Shown here: positions 22,461 through 22,701 of the stretch, piece by piece | Position numbering within the stretch: the first letter of the stretch is position 1 | Layout of the letters: the number at the start of each line of letters is the position of its first letter | Virus record (IMG/VR): IMGVR_UViG_3300032092_000280 | Span: 1-22,701 of that record | Reading direction: 5' to 3' (one strand) | Length of the DNA: 22,701 nt | Source: a virus | Notes under the pieces: model-generated | The model's database searches: none | Told to the model about the DNA's origin: nothing | What the model saw: the letters and a program-made list of their open reading frames with translations, nothing else | Program-made: the position numbers and the translations under genes

Positions 22461-22490
22461 GCGGGCCAATCGCGGGCCAAGGCGGGCCAA
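22461..22490 (+). repeat. Three iteron-like copies of GCGGGCCAA
   Basis: Exact nine-base copies lie at 22461-22469, 22472-22480 and 22482-22490, separated by two and one bases, so they repeat every 10 to 11 bases and fall on one face of the helix. This spacing is typical of protein-binding iterons at origins or packaging sites. Confidence 0.75.
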
Positions 22491-22542
22491 TCATGCCGCC
22501 GATGCCTGCAAACCATTGGTATCACTGGGATCTCAGCCTCTC

Positions 22543-22569
22543 GCGTACCTGCTTCATAGACAGGTACGC
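22543..22569. repeat. Perfect nine-base inverted repeat
   Basis: GCGTACCTG (22543-22551) and CAGGTACGC (22561-22569) flank a nine-base spacer. As RNA it would form a hairpin with a nine-base loop. No T run follows on either strand, so it is not a standard terminator. An operator or a site for DNA processing is more likely. Confidence 0.7.
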
Positions 22570-22571
22570 AT

Positions 22572-22651
22572 GGTTGGCCGGCCTGTCTCATAAGCTGAGC
22601 TTATCGTAAAATTCTCTATCTATAATTTGGGCTTATACCACGGTTGGCCGG
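22572..22651 (+). repeat. Two direct copies of GGTTGGCCGG flanking a promoter-like element
   Basis: Identical ten-base copies lie at 22572-22581 and 22642-22651, 70 bases apart, on either side of the 15-base dyad and the TATAAT box. The first copy overlaps the palindrome GGCCGGCC (22576-22583). Confidence 0.65.
22590..22626 (+). promoter_or_regulatory. Candidate host-type promoter with an operator-like dyad
   Basis: TATAAT (22621-22626) is a perfect -10 hexamer in an A/T-rich patch. The -35 position (about 22598-22603, AGCTTA) is poor but coincides with the perfect dyad ATAAGCT-G-AGCTTAT (22590-22604). A protein bound there could repress or activate. Its direction would drive genes beyond the right edge of the window. 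Confidence 0.45.
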
Positions 22652-22701
22652 TGGGGATTGTGTGGTTTTGTGTTTGGTGGATCAGTCGCGTTTTTCTCAA
22701 T

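Larger units (their letters stand above)
22385..22701. other. Non-coding right end with repeats and promoter-like sequence
   Basis: No credible gene is visible in these last 317 bases. The content is a C-rich stretch (22422-22444, runs of 4, 7 and 6 C, giving G runs on the minus strand), three GCGGGCCAA iterons, a perfect nine-base inverted repeat, a ten-base direct repeat containing a GGCCGG core, a 15-base dyad and a TATAAT box. The last 60 bases are G/T-rich. The density of such elements after the terminase fits a genome end, packaging site or early-promoter region, but the window ends before this can be decided. Confidence 0.5.

Noticed and set aside
1-22701. tRNA or rRNA genes
   Set aside because: I read the intergenic spaces for cloverleaf-type arms and saw none. 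A covariance search would be decisive.
1-22701. Repeated phage-RNA-polymerase promoters between late genes
   Set aside because: I compared the spacers before 1003, 4156, 9307, 13660, 18241 and 19464 and found no shared motif beyond short pyrimidine runs, so no T7-type promoter family can be claimed.

Overview
The window is the late (structural, lysis and packaging) half of a T7-like podovirus (autographivirus-type) genome. Nearly all genes lie on the + strand, tightly packed and often overlapping by 1 to 22 bases. The order matches T7 late genes 10 to 19: major capsid, tail tubular A, tail tubular B, small internal virion proteins, two very large internal virion proteins, fibre-like proteins, lysis and packaging genes, and large terminase. 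The DNA is clearly GC-rich by eye and strong Shine-Dalgarno sequences are scarce. The family content (C39-like lysin, collagen-like fibre proteins, lysozyme domain in the gp15-like protein) points to a phage of an aquatic bacterium, most plausibly a GC-rich picocyanobacterium (Synechococcus/Cyanobium type). The host is an inference; no photosynthesis gene is present to prove it.

Layout. 1-920: 3' part of the major capsid gene, closed by a strong terminator (934-965), as at T-phi after T7 gene 10. 1003-5016: tail tubular A, then a tail tubular B (nozzle) gene that is split. Its N-terminal part has gained a C-terminal DUF4082-like beta-sandwich module ending in a double stop, and its C-terminal part restarts as a separate gene at 4156. 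5013-13632: ejection (internal core) proteins: a gp13-like GNAT-fold protein, a gp14-like membrane/coiled-coil protein, a 1029-residue gp15-like protein with lysozyme-like and degenerate M23-like C-terminal domains, a terminator (9255-9282), and a 1441-residue gp16-like protein. 13660-15484: a lysis and packaging cassette (small hydrophobic protein, C39-like cysteine peptidase, small terminase, spanin-like protein, basic protein, HNH nuclease). 15481-19410: eight-kilodalton to 36-kilodalton virion or adsorption proteins, including two consecutive collagen-like proteins with in-frame DNA repeats. A terminator (19436-19456) then precedes the large terminase (19464-21284).

Right end. After the terminase the organisation changes. 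There is one small gene on the minus strand (21350-21658) and a G-quadruplex-type G-run cluster at the terminase stop. A 358-base divergent intergenic region carries promoter-like and dyad elements. Two small + strand genes follow (an acidic 81-residue protein and a 41-residue protein), and the last 317 bases are non-coding with iteron-like direct repeats, perfect inverted repeats and a TATAAT box. This looks like a genome-end or early-promoter region.

How the genes work together: capsid plus terminases build and fill the head; tail tubular A/B, gp14-like, gp15-like and gp16-like proteins form the tail and the ejection channel that crosses the envelope; collagen-like and small beta-rich proteins probably form fibres or decorations for adsorption; the C39 peptidase, the hydrophobic protein and the spanin-like protein probably release progeny. 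The most unusual points are the split, domain-swollen nozzle gene, the apparent lack of a T7 gp17-type fibre N-terminus, the possible sliding-clamp-binding motifs in the gp16-like protein, and the structured right end.
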